From Lactobacillus sp. HBUAS51381 (GTDB taxonomy: Bacteria; Bacillota; Bacilli; Lactobacillales; Lactobacillaceae): 64,000 nt of DNA. Shown here piece by piece: positions 42,711 to 51,505 of the stretch. The stretch lies in contig NZ_JAAVSC010000004.1 of NCBI RefSeq assembly GCF_012641095.1, positions 1 to 64,000 on the forward strand. Reading direction: 5' to 3'. The notes below the pieces were generated by a model, which worked only from the letters and a program-made list of their open reading frames with translations, searched no databases and was not told the DNA's origin. The position numbers and the translations under genes are program-made. How positions within the stretch are numbered: the first letter of the stretch is position 1; each line of letters begins with the position of its first letter.

Positions 42711-43682
42711 ATGAAAAAAATTATCTTATCAAGTCTTGCATTATTGGGCCTAGGGCTAACCTTGGCAGGGTGTTCCAACAAATCTTCTGCCAGCAGTAAA
42801 AGTACCCTCAACGTCGGCATTCTACAGGTGGTCCAACACGGATCGTTGGATGAGGCGCGCCAAGGCTTCAAGGCCGGTTTAAATCATGAATTAAAGGCCC
42901 ATAACAAGTCTGTGAAGGTCAAGTATCACTACTTAAACGCGCAGGGCGACCAATCCAACTTGAACACGATGAGCCAGCAATTGGTTCAACAAAAGAATGA
43001 TTTGTTGCTAGGCATTGCGACGCCGGCCGCCCAAGCCCTGGCTAAGAAGACCACGACGACACCGACATTGGTGACGGCCGTCACGGATCTCAAGGCCGCG
43101 GGCTTGGTCAAGTCCGACAGCCAACCCAAGACCAACGTCAGTGGAACCAGTGATTTAACGCCGGTGGGCTTACAGTTAAAGTTGCTTGCCAGCATGCGTC
43201 AGGGCAACAAGCCACTGGGCGTCATGTACAACTCGTCCGAAGAGAATTCCGTGCTCCAGGTGAAATTGGCCAAGGCCTACGCCAAGAAGCACAACCTGAG
43301 TTTGAAAGTCGTTAGTGCCACCAGCACCAACGATGTGACCAGCGTACTCGCCGGCCTAGAGGGCAAAATTTCTGGTCTGTATTTGCCAACGGATAACCTG
43401 ATGGCCAGCGCGATGAAGACTATTGGCCAGAAGGCGAAGGCCGCTAAGTTACCGGTTGTCACTGGCTCGATTGAAATGGCGCAGGATGGCGGTACCGCCA
43501 CTTACGGCATCAACTACTACGATTTAGGGAAGCAAACGGGGAAGATGGCCTACGATGTTTTGGAAAATAACAAGAAACCCCAAAGCATGGCCGTTCAAAC
43601 CTCAAAGAAACTCCACATGTACATTAACAAAGCAAATGCCAAGGCCATTGGTTTGAAGACCAGTCAGATTCAAGAACCGTAG
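42711..43682 (+). CDS. ABC transporter substrate-binding lipoprotein, TrpX-type, operon 2
   Basis: 323 residues. Signal peptide with lipobox LAGC (Cys about 21), Ser/Lys-rich linker, then the COG2984-type fold: VGILQVVQHGSLDE, LGIATPAAQALAK, LYLPTDNLMASAM. The parallel with operon 1 runs through the whole protein, but this copy is a lipoprotein. TGGAGG precedes ATG 42711. Leader suggests control by phenylalanine and perhaps Phe or aromatic amino-acid uptake (inference). Confidence 0.88.
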   Translation: MKKIILSSLALLGLGLTLAGCSNKSSASSKSTLNVGILQVVQHGSLDEARQGFKAGLNHELKAHNKSVKVKYHYLNAQGDQSNLNTMSQQLVQQKNDLLLGIATPAAQALAKKTTTTPTLVTAVTDLKAAGLVKSDSQPKTNVSGTSDLTPVGLQLKLLASMRQGNKPLGVMYNSSEENSVLQVKLAKAYAKKHNLSLKVVSATSTNDVTSVLAGLEGKISGLYLPTDNLMASAMKTIGQKAKAAKLPVVTGSIEMAQDGGTATYGINYYDLGKQTGKMAYDVLENNKKPQSMAVQTSKKLHMYINKANAKAIGLKTSQIQEP

Positions 43683-43697
43683 AAAGAAGGAGAATTT

Positions 43698-44666
43698 ATG
43701 TTAATCACGAGTATCGGACAGGGCCTCCTGTGGGCGCCCCTTGCCATCGGCGTTTTCATTACATTTCGAATCTTGGATATTCCCGATCTGACCACGGAGG
43801 GCAGTTTCCCGTTGGGGGCGGCCGTCACGGTCAGTGCCATGGTCAGCGGTCAGTCCGCGCTGGTGGCTAGTCTCTTAGGGTTTGTCGCCGGTTGTTTGGC
43901 CGGTTGGGTGACGGGAATGTTGGACACGAAGCTACGGATGCCCTCGTTACTTGCCGGAATCCTGACGATGACCGGTCTGTACTCCATCAACATGCACGTG
44001 ATGGGTAAGTCCAACGTGCCCCTGTTGAACCAACGCGTGCTGACGAGTTATCTGCCCGCCGGTTGGTCGATAGATCTGCAGACCATCATCGTCGGCGCCG
44101 TGATTACCGGCGTGGTCATGGCACTGCTGATCTGGTTGTTCAAGACGCGGTTAGGGCTGTCTCTGATGGCAACGGGGAATAATTCGGCGATGAGTGCCGC
44201 CAATGGCATTTACACCGACCGCATGGTGATTATCGGCTACATGGTCTCGAACGGCTGCATTGCCTTGTCGGGTGCGCTGATTGCCCAGAGCAACGGTTAC
44301 GCCGACATCGGCATGGGGATCGGCACCATCGTGATTGGTCTGGCTTCCGTGCTGGTGGGGGAAATCTTCCTGCGCGGGCGTCAGATGTGGGTTCGCCTGT
44401 CGGCCATGGTCGTGGGTGCCATTATTTACCGCTTCTTACTCACGGTGGCGATGGGCCTCGGTTTCCCAGTCGATGACCTGAAGATTCTGTCCGCAGGCAT
44501 TCTGGTCGTGGTGATCTGCCTGCCTCTATTACGGCAAAAGTACCAAACCAAGCAACAGTTGAAACGTTATCTCAAACAGATTGGAGTCGATTCGCATGCC
44601 ACAGAAACCAGCAGTCTTAAGCGTCAAGCATCTCCAGAAGGTCTTCTTTCCCGGGACAGCAAATGA
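43698..44666 (+). CDS. ABC transporter permease, TrpXYZ-type, operon 2
   Basis: 322 residues, eight to nine membrane helices. Shares with operon 1 the opening ITSIGQGLLWAPLAIGVF and the QSNGYADIGMGIG motif. The C-terminus runs about 25 residues longer than the copy at 38441, overlapping the ATPase gene by 71 bases. AAGGAG precedes the ATG. Confidence 0.9.
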   Translation: MLITSIGQGLLWAPLAIGVFITFRILDIPDLTTEGSFPLGAAVTVSAMVSGQSALVASLLGFVAGCLAGWVTGMLDTKLRMPSLLAGILTMTGLYSINMHVMGKSNVPLLNQRVLTSYLPAGWSIDLQTIIVGAVITGVVMALLIWLFKTRLGLSLMATGNNSAMSAANGIYTDRMVIIGYMVSNGCIALSGALIAQSNGYADIGMGIGTIVIGLASVLVGEIFLRGRQMWVRLSAMVVGAIIYRFLLTVAMGLGFPVDDLKILSAGILVVVICLPLLRQKYQTKQQLKRYLKQIGVDSHATETSSLKRQASPEGLLSRDSK

Positions 44667-45366
44667 GCGCCACGTCTTAAAGGACGTCAACCTTACGATT
44701 GAACCCGGTGATTTCGTCGCTGTGATCGGCAATAACGGGGCCGGGAAATCCACGCTCCTCAACACGATTGCCGGGACGTTGCCGGCGGACGCTGGCGAAT
44801 TGACATTGGCAGGCCACCGCATCACCCGCAAGCCAATTGCCTCCCGTTCACGGTGGTTATCGCGGGTCTTCCAGGACCCCAAGATGGGGACGGCGGGTGA
44901 ACTCAGCGTTGCGGAGAATCTAACGTTGGCCGCACAGCACACGGGCAGTATGAGCCTGAAGCGCTATCGGCGTCACGGGCAGACGGCGGCCTACCAGAAC
45001 CTGTTGCAACCGTTAAATATGGGCTTGGAGGATCGTTTGACCACGCAGGTGAAGTATTTGTCTGGTGGACAACGGCAGGCCTTGTCGTTACTGATGGCTA
45101 CGTTGAGCCAACCGGAATTACTGTTGCTGGATGAGCATACGGCTGCCCTTGATCCACGAACCAGTCAGAAAGTGATGGCGCTGACCCAAACCATTGTGGA
45201 GCAGCACCAGTTGACCACGATGATGATCACGCATAAGATGAGCGATGCCTTGAAGTACGGCAATCGCCTGGTCATGGTCCAAGATGGCCAGATCAAATTG
45301 GATGTCCGCGGCGAGGCCAAACAAAATTTGCGGCAGGAAGAATTATTAACGCTGTTTGCCGAGTAG
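44596..45366 (+). CDS. ABC transporter ATPase, TrpXYZ-type, operon 2
   Basis: 256 residues from ATG 44596 (TTGGAG nine bases upstream). Walker A GNNGAGKST, signature LSGGQRQALS and Walker B LLLDEHTAALDP, with the same His as its paralogue at 37678. No clear terminator follows before the T-box promoter. Confidence 0.9.
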   Translation: MPQKPAVLSVKHLQKVFFPGTANERHVLKDVNLTIEPGDFVAVIGNNGAGKSTLLNTIAGTLPADAGELTLAGHRITRKPIASRSRWLSRVFQDPKMGTAGELSVAENLTLAAQHTGSMSLKRYRRHGQTAAYQNLLQPLNMGLEDRLTTQVKYLSGGQRQALSLLMATLSQPELLLLDEHTAALDPRTSQKVMALTQTIVEQHQLTTMMITHKMSDALKYGNRLVMVQDGQIKLDVRGEAKQNLRQEELLTLFAE

Positions 45367-45453
45367 AGTTGACCCGGTGATTGATCCACGAACCCACGCG
45401 ATGGCAATTGTGACTAAATTTTCAAGCCGGTCATGTGGAAATTAGAAAATAAT

Positions 45454-45805
45454 GTGAAAATTCCCTTGACAATGAGAGACATGCTCACTATTATCTAATG
45501 TATTGAATCGCTGCGCAGTGATTTGTAAAACTAAATTGAAAAAGTCGCGAGAAGAAGAGTAACGACGTGGATTTCCTTTAAGAGAGCCCCCAATGGTGTG
45601 AACGGGTAGAAAGAAACGTGGTGAAGATGAGCTTCGACATGACCGGTATTCGTGCAAGCGGGTATCGCGGAAGGATCCGTTACCATCCCTGGTATCATAG
45701 TGTACTGTTGAGGCATCAAGTGATTGATGCGAACAAAGGGTGGTAAAGCGATAATTCGCCCCTTAATCGTTGGTTAAACAACGTTTAAGGGGCGAATTTT
45801 TTTGT
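45454..45805 (+). promoter_or_regulatory. T-box leader, probably methionine-specific
   Basis: Promoter TTGACA/TATTAT with a 17-base spacer (45463-45492). Stem I features are GAAGAGTAA, then AGAGAG and GGTGTGAACGGG, with a candidate AUG specifier at 45639-45641 in GACATGACC. The T-box region AAGGGTGGTAAAGCG (45736-45750) departs from the usual TGGNACCGCG but keeps TGG. A terminator ATTCGCCCCTTAA/TTAAGGGGCGAAT with T run ends at 45804. Expected to let transcription pass when tRNA-Met is uncharged. Confidence 0.82.
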
Positions 45806-45941
45806 TTCCAGTAAGCTAGGCCAACTGCAGTGGCTGGGATTGCTGGGCAATCAGCCGTCGCCCCCGAGAGAATTGATTCAGTCTTTTCGGTCCACCGGTT
45901 GATGGGGGACCAAACCAATAATTGCATAAGAAGATGACGAG

Positions 45942-47279
45942 ATGGAAAGTACGACTTCAGAATTAAAAGTGAGTTTATCGACCAAAGATTTAGTGATTTA
46001 TGGGGTGACCTTCATGATTCCGGTGGCGCCCTTGGCCTTTTACGGATCTTTTTTGACCCCGGCCAACGGGATGGTCTCCCTGGCCTACTTGGTTGGGATG
46101 ATTGCCATGTTATTTACAGGCTTTAGTTACGCCACAATGGCTGGGCGGTATCCCTTCTCTGGGTCCGTTTATACTTATGTTCAGCAAGGCACGACCGCAG
46201 GCTTAGGTTTTATCAGCGGCTGGGGAATCGTCTTGGATTATCTCTTGATTCCGACGATTACGTACCTGATCACGCAGTCATTCGGGAAGTCCCTAATTCC
46301 TGGCATTCCCGGTTGGGTGTGGATCGTAGCCCTGGTGCTCTTCAACACCACGATTAATATTTTAGGCGTCAACATCGTGACCAAGATCAGTTGGGCCTTG
46401 ATTGCGCTGCAAGCGTTTGTGCTACTGGCCTTTGTGGTTGGCACGGTTAGCGCGCTGATTCACGGCACCATTCATCCCAACGTGGTGGCCTTCTACAATC
46501 CGGCCCACTTTAACTTTCAAGGCGTGCTCCAAGCAACGGGGATTGTCATTGTGAGTTACTTAGGGTTTGATGCGGTTAGCACGCTGTCGGAAGAGACGGA
46601 GAATCCGTACCATTCGGTTGGTCGGGCCATTATCCTATCGATCGTCAGCATTGGGTTACTCTTCGTCTTTATCACGGCACTAGCGGGATTTGTCGCACCG
46701 GACTATCAGAATTTGAATCCCAACATGGCTTTTCTGGGGATTCTTGATCGGGTCGGTGGTTCCTGGTTGGTTAAATTAGCCGACATTACCATCATCTTAT
46801 CGTTTGGTTTTGCCAGTGGTCAGGAAGGGCAGACCGCCGTTTCCCGGATTCTCTACGCGATGGGCCGCGATGGCGTCTTACCGGCCTCACTGGCCAAGTT
46901 ACACAAGCGGTACTAAACGCCGGTTGTCGCCATCATCTTAGTGGGTGCCGTGTCATTGGTCCTGTCGTTGGCTTTATCTCAAGACATGGTATCCAACCTC
47001 GTTAGTTTTGGCGCGTTATTTGGATTCATGGTGCTCAATCTATCCGTGATCTGGAAGTTTTACATCACGGGGCAGCACCGAACCGTGAGTGATTTGTTGA
47101 AACACTGTATTTCACCATTGATTGGTTTTGGCGTCAGCGCCTGGATCTTCTTGAACCTGTCGATTGACGCCAAGCTGGTGGGCGCTGCGTGGCTGGCCGT
47201 CGGGTTGGTGATCTTGATCATCAAGACCAAGTTCTTCAGCGTCCGGACGCCCAAGCTGGACTTCACCAGTAAGAATTGA
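45942..47279 (+). pseudogene. Amino acid permease (APC family), interrupted by an in-frame TAA
   Basis: The reading frame codes a 12-helix APC permease of about 445 codons, opening LSTKDLVIYGVTFMIPVAPL. A TAA at 46914-46916 cuts it after HKRY (324 aa), yet the same frame continues at once with TPVVAIILVGAVSL through the last helices to a stop at 47279. A single base change from CAA or AAA would explain it. The Met T-box upstream suggests methionine or related transport. The truncated product would lack about four helices and is unlikely to work. Confidence 0.85.
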
Positions 47280-47372
47280 TGGACTAAAAGCCACATGGTC
47301 GGAAATACAGTCAAGTTTCCAGCTGACAAAGTTTATTACCATTAGGCTAGTTATCAAGGGTCACCTGCGTCA

Positions 47373-47548
47373 ACCAGAGATTCCAGTGCTGTGGGGAACG
47401 CCTGCGGCCTGAGAAGCGGTCCTCCGGCTCGGTTTGAAGCCTGACCAGAATCGTCAGTCTCCAAACACGTCCTGCGATGTAAGCTGTTGTACAGCTAACA
47501 TCGCTGTCACGGCTACCTACATCTCTGGCTGCCTCCGGTTACGATGGT
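47373..47548 (-). repeat. Structured repeat, copy B2
   Basis: Minus strand: CCGGAGGCAGCCAGAGATG..., outer stem CCAGAGAT/ATCTCTGG, a GCGATGT/ACATCGC hairpin, GGACGTG, then a GTTTGGAG-CTGAC/GTCAG-CTTCAAAC stem. It ends CCCCACAGCACTGGAATCTC then TGG. It lies in the gap between the permease and the cyclase gene, 80 bp from copy A4, in the opposite orientation. Confidence 0.7.
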
Positions 47549-47623
47549 TGAAAACCACTAAACGTACGGTGACATCGCTGGAGTGACCGTATGTCCCCCA
47601 TGTTAATTTGGGACATCACATGT

Positions 47624-47885
47624 AGCCGTGAGTGAGTCAAATTTGGTCTCAGCCGTGGGAGTTTCCAAGTGTTCTGCTTGGAAACTGGCGTCTTTGAGAC
47701 GTGATTTTCGGCTCAAAGCGAGGGAAAAGACAGGGTTTTGGCTTTTCCCGTCCTTCCCACAGCGTTCCAGACCAAATTTGGCGAACGGTAAGGCGACCAG
47801 TACGCGACTATCGGATGATGATAGTCACTCACTATCCTTGTCACACCAGGGATTATAGCTATTTTCTATCTTTCAACTTTCAGTT
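47624..47885 (+). repeat. Structured repeat, copy A4
   Basis: Complete A element: AGCCGTGAGTGA, outer stem CAAATTTGGTCT/AGACCAAATTTG, GTGGGA/TCCCAC-like stem, GTTTCCAAG/CTTGGAAAC hairpin, CTTTGAG/CTCAAAG hairpin with loop ACGTGATTTTCGG, GGGAAAAG/CTTTTCCC hairpin, GCGAACGGTAAGGCG tail and a GACTATC/GATAGTC hairpin. Nearly identical to A1. Confidence 0.8.
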
Positions 47886-47952
47886 TAGAAGTTAAGTATC
47901 AATTGATTCATAGCGCATTTTACCTAAGACATCACTATTGGAGGATGACACA

Positions 47953-48024
47953 ATGACGACTAAAAATAATGAAGCAACAAACACCCAAGCACCCGTTTCT
48001 CCCGTCGCTCAGACCATTGAATAA
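47953..48024 (+). pseudogene. Severed N-terminus of the cyclase gene, or a 23-codon upstream ORF
   Basis: ATG 47953 with GGAGGATG upstream opens MTTKNNEATNTQAPVSPV and ends at TAA 48022-48024. The next codon, TTG, continues in the same frame straight into the cyclase protein. One C-to-T change in CAA would give the stop. Reinitiation at the TTG is an alternative. Confidence 0.6.
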
Positions 48025-48735
48025 TTGAAAGCCTATAACTGGGTGGATTTGACCCATACCTTCGGGCCAGATAGTCCGCGGTTCCCATCGTTTGCGAAGC
48101 CGGAGTTTAAGACGATCTTTACCCACGCGGATGGCTTCTTCGTTAAGCAGTACACGTTCCCCGGCCAATTTGGGACCCACATCGATCCGCCCATTCACTT
48201 TGACGCTCATCAAGATAAGTATGTCGAAGATTTGGCGTTAAAACAGTTGGTCTTGCCGCTGGTCGTGATTGACCGGTCGGCCGCCGTGGCCAAGAGCCCG
48301 GATGCCTCGTTGAGCGTGGCCGACATTCAGGCGTGGGAGAAGCAGCACGGTAAGATTCCTGCCGATTCCTTCGTAGCGCTACGTACCGATTGGGGCAAAC
48401 GTTGGCTGAGTCAAGCTAAGTTTGAGAATTTAGACGATCACGGTCAGGCCCATTATCCCGGCTGGGACTTAGAAGCCCTGAAGTTTATTTACGAACAACG
48501 TCACGTGACGGCCAATGGGCACGAGACGTTTGATACCGATACGGCGGTCAAGCAAGAAAACGGCCTGGTTGGCGAATACTACGTCTTGTCCCACGGGCAC
48601 TATCAAGTGGAGTTACTGGATAATTTGGATTTGGTGCCGGCGACGGGCGCTTACATTTTCATTTCCGTGCCAAAAGCGGAGAAGGCACCGGGCTTTCCCG
48701 TGCGCGCCTTCGCTGTCGTTCCGGATACAAAGTAG
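48025..48735 (+). CDS. Cyclase/kynurenine-formamidase-like metal hydrolase
   Basis: 236 residues if read from TTG 48025 (LKAYNWVDLTHTFGPD). The metal motif FGTHIDPPIHF is intact, followed by the LVVIDRSA and GEYYVLSHGHY regions of the family. All conserved parts lie after the in-frame stop, so the body could still be active if translated. Members hydrolyse amide or ester bonds. It precedes the MetE-like gene by 13 bases. Confidence 0.75.
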   Translation: MKAYNWVDLTHTFGPDSPRFPSFAKPEFKTIFTHADGFFVKQYTFPGQFGTHIDPPIHFDAHQDKYVEDLALKQLVLPLVVIDRSAAVAKSPDASLSVADIQAWEKQHGKIPADSFVALRTDWGKRWLSQAKFENLDDHGQAHYPGWDLEALKFIYEQRHVTANGHETFDTDTAVKQENGLVGEYYVLSHGHYQVELLDNLDLVPATGAYIFISVPKAEKAPGFPVRAFAVVPDTK

Positions 48736-48748
48736 GGAGGAATCGCAA

Positions 48749-49861
48749 ATGACCGAAGCAACACAGATAAAGTTTCCGTACCATTACGATGTTGTTGGAA
48801 GTTTACTCCGCACGCCGGCGTTAAAGCATGCTTTGGCTCAGTTTAACCGCGGTGACATTTCGGCAGCTGAACTGAAACAAGTTCAACGGGCCGAAACCAA
48901 GACGGTCGTGGATCAAGAGGTCGCTCTGGGGTTGAAGGCGGTCACCGATGGCGAATTCGACCGAAACTGGTGGCACTTGGACTTTTGGAAAGATCTGACC
49001 GGGATCAGCAAGCACTTCAAGGAATCGATTTCGTTTGCCGGTGGGGAAAACAAACTCCATACGGCCCAGTTGGTGGACAAAGTTGCCTTTAATCCGGACC
49101 ATCCGTTCTTTGACGACTTTAAATACACCCAATCGCTGGTGCCAGCGGGCGTGACGGTTAAGCAGACGATTCCATCGCCAACGTTATTGTTTGGCGCCAA
49201 CTGGCACGATGTTTATGCCGATTGGGATGCCTACCTCAGCGATCTCGCGGACGCTTACCACCAAACGATTCTACAGTTCTATGCGTTGGGAAATCGGTAT
49301 CTCCAACTCGACGATACCAATTGGGCCTACCTCATTAGCGAGCTCAACGCCACCGAGGATGATCCCGGCGCCCATGCGAATTTCGAGAGCCAGGCCCAGG
49401 ACGCGGTAGCCCTGATTAACGCCGTCTTGAAGGACTTGCCGGCCGATCTGACGACCACCACGCACATTTGCCGGGGAAACTTTAAGTCAACGTATGTCTT
49501 TTCGGGAAGCTATGACGTGGTGGCTAAGTACCTGGGGCAACTGAACTATGATGGCCTCTTCCTGGAGTACGACAGCCAGCGGGCCGGTGGGTTTGAACCG
49601 CTCGATGAGATTTGGCACAATGATGCCAATAAACGCTTGATTCTGGGATTGGTGACGTCCAAGACGCCTGAACTCGAATCGAAAGAAGCCTTGATTCAGC
49701 GCTTAAATGAAGCCGCCACCCACGTTCCCTTAGAGAACCTGGGTCTCTCAACGCAGTGTGGTTTTGCCTCGTCCACGGTGGGCAACCTGTTGACGCAGGA
49801 AGAGGAATGGAATAAATTACAGCGGGTCATTGACGTTGCCCGGCAGGTCTGGGCCATTTAA
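48749..49861 (+). CDS. MetE C-terminal-like methionine synthase family protein
   Basis: 370 residues. UROD/MetE barrel with the zinc ligands of cobalamin-independent methionine synthase: His and Cys in TTHICRGN and Cys in TQCGFASS. The N-terminal MetE half is absent, as in MetE-like core enzymes. ATG 48749 has GGGAGG upstream; a longer frame overlapping the cyclase is not real. Its likely job is methyl transfer to a thiol in methionine metabolism; the methyl donor is not known. Intact, unlike the two genes before it. Confidence 0.88.
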   Translation: MTEATQIKFPYHYDVVGSLLRTPALKHALAQFNRGDISAAELKQVQRAETKTVVDQEVALGLKAVTDGEFDRNWWHLDFWKDLTGISKHFKESISFAGGENKLHTAQLVDKVAFNPDHPFFDDFKYTQSLVPAGVTVKQTIPSPTLLFGANWHDVYADWDAYLSDLADAYHQTILQFYALGNRYLQLDDTNWAYLISELNATEDDPGAHANFESQAQDAVALINAVLKDLPADLTTTTHICRGNFKSTYVFSGSYDVVAKYLGQLNYDGLFLEYDSQRAGGFEPLDEIWHNDANKRLILGLVTSKTPELESKEALIQRLNEAATHVPLENLGLSTQCGFASSTVGNLLTQEEEWNKLQRVIDVARQVWAI

Positions 49862-50206
49862 GGTACTCAGTCGCGCCGTGTTAGGGCGTGTGGTCGGCGT
49901 TGCCGGCAATCCGCGCCGCTTGTCTTCGTCACCGCACGGCACCTTGCGGGATATGTGGGAGTTTCCTATCCAACCAACCCAACATGGTCTATACTGTAAC
50001 CAGATTCACAGGTCACGGGCTGTTGGTGGCCGGGAGAATCTGCATTTAAAGCTGAGTGGAGCGACTGCAACGCGCATTAAACGGGGATTCCCGTTAGCGT
50101 TGCCCAAGAAACGTAACGGACGCGAACCGTGAGAACTAGGAAATCATGGGGCAGCGGCCATACATAAAAAAGCTCGGGGCGACTGCCTCGGGCTTTTCAT
50201 GTGTCC
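49862..50206. other. Intergenic region
   Basis: 345 bases. It has a CCGTTAGCGTT/AACGTAACGG-type hairpin near 50090-50120 and a GTGGGAGTTTCC stretch like repeat A4, but no full repeat and no gene. Confidence 0.35.
50164..50197 (-). terminator. Intrinsic terminator of the CPBP gene
   Basis: Minus strand AAGCCCGAGG/CCCCGAGCTT then T run. Confidence 0.75.
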
Positions 50207-50899
50207 TCAGATAAGGGACATGGCATTATTTAAGAAATGCAGGGTCATATCGTAACGAATATCGCGGAAATGCAGGTAGCTGTAGCCCAACACCCAGCCC
50301 AGTGCCGAATACATCAGCAGGGTTGGCGTGAAGCTCGCAACGTGCATGAAACCAAAGATGATGCCGGAGACGAAGATGCCCAGGAAATTCATCAGCTTGG
50401 TATTCTTACTGAAGAAGTAGTTGAGGAAGATGCCGCGGAAGATGAGTTCCTCAATCACCGGGGCCAACAGAATCGCGTAGGCTAGATTCCAGAAGGGCAA
50501 TTGGGTGACCTGTTGATTAATCGCCTGTTGGTTGGCCGGACTCGGGAGAATGTGGGTGGCAATGAGAATGGTCCACGCATATTGGATCGCCAGCATCAGG
50601 ATAAAGAGGCCAATGAGCTGACTGACGGTCTTACCGGTAAAGGGGGTGCGGCCAAATTGTCGCGGATTGTGCCGCTGAAGCTGTTTCTGATAGCGCCAGG
50701 TGATGAACCCCAGAAGAAGACCGGTGTAAATCAGCATCATCCCGATGGTACGGTTAGTCGCGGATCCGTGGCTGGCCTGCAAGGTGGCCTGGGTGAGAAA
50801 GAGGCTGTCTATCAGGTAAAGTAACAGGAAACCCAGCCATTTGAGGTCTCGAAGTACCCAGTCAAGCAGCCAGTTGAGACCCTTGTTCAACAAATTCAT
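50207..50899 (-). CDS. CPBP family intramembrane glutamic endopeptidase (Abi/CAAX)
   Basis: 230 residues, six or more membrane helices. Motif 1 EELIFRGIF (about residue 142) with the paired Glu and Arg, and motif 2 FGFMHVASF with His. In Lactobacillales such proteins often give immunity to bacteriocins, but no bacteriocin gene is nearby. Possibly co-transcribed with the VOC gene ahead (35 bases). Confidence 0.87.
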   Translation of the reverse strand: MNLLNKGLNWLLDWVLRDLKWLGFLLLYLIDSLFLTQATLQASHGSATNRTIGMMLIYTGLLLGFITWRYQKQLQRHNPRQFGRTPFTGKTVSQLIGLFILMLAIQYAWTILIATHILPSPANQQAINQQVTQLPFWNLAYAILLAPVIEELIFRGIFLNYFFSKNTKLMNFLGIFVSGIIFGFMHVASFTPTLLMYSALGWVLGYSYLHFRDIRYDMTLHFLNNAMSLI

Positions 50900-50934
50900 G
50901 CAAGCAGTCCTCCAATGTTAGTGAGTGAATGTGG

Positions 50935-51318
50935 TTAGTTGTCGTATTTACCAATCTCGATGAGGTTCTCATCGGGGTCGCGGACGTAGACTGAGGTCAT
51001 GGGACCCAGGGCGCCCTGCTTGGGGATGGGGCCGTCAACGATTTCGACCGCGTAGTTGGTGAGGTGGGAGAGAATGTTAGCCAGCGGATCGGTCGCGATG
51101 ATGGCGAAGTCTGCGCCACCGACCGTCGGGTGCTTGGCGACTGGTAGATGTAGATCGTCACTTTGCTGAAAATTTAGCTTTTGCTTGCCCAGTTTAACGC
51201 CGCGCCGGCCATCGTCAAGTTCGATGATGGGCAGGTCAAAAACTTCGTGGTACCAGCGCACGGAACGCTCGATATCGCTGACGGTCAGGGTAATGTGGTC
51301 AATGTTTCGAATATTCAT
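50935..51318 (-). CDS. VOC (glyoxalase/bleomycin resistance) superfamily protein
   Basis: 127 residues with two beta-alpha-beta-beta-beta modules. Opening IDHITLTVSDIERSVRWYHEVF is typical; ends VRDPDENLIEIGKY with the metal Glu. Could be a lyase or dioxygenase-like enzyme; substrate unknown. ATG 51318 follows AGGACTG, a weak ribosome binding site. Confidence 0.85.
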   Translation of the reverse strand: MNIRNIDHITLTVSDIERSVRWYHEVFDLPIIELDDGRRGVKLGKQKLNFQQSDDLHLPVAKHPTVGGADFAIIATDPLANILSHLTNYAVEIVDGPIPKQGALGPMTSVYVRDPDENLIEIGKYDN

Positions 51319-51447
51319 GAAAGCTTCAGTCCTTAGAAGTAAATTTTCACTATTATAGCATAGTTTTCAGGAAAGACCCTAAGCCGTGAAGTTGACGAAC
51401 CCGGGCGTTTCGTGGTAAGTTACTACTTATATATTGTCGTTTGGGAA

Positions 51448-51476
51448 GAGGCCTTGACGTTGTCGGGGCTTTTTTC
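51448..51476 (+). terminator. Terminator-like hairpin in the ABC-F leader
   Basis: AGGCCTTGAC pairs with GTCGGGGCTT (two G-U pairs) and is followed by six T, 30 bases before the ABC-F start. A possible attenuator. Confidence 0.55.
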
Positions 51477-51505
51477 TTGCGTGAGAGAAGAAGGGAAGGA
51501 TACAC

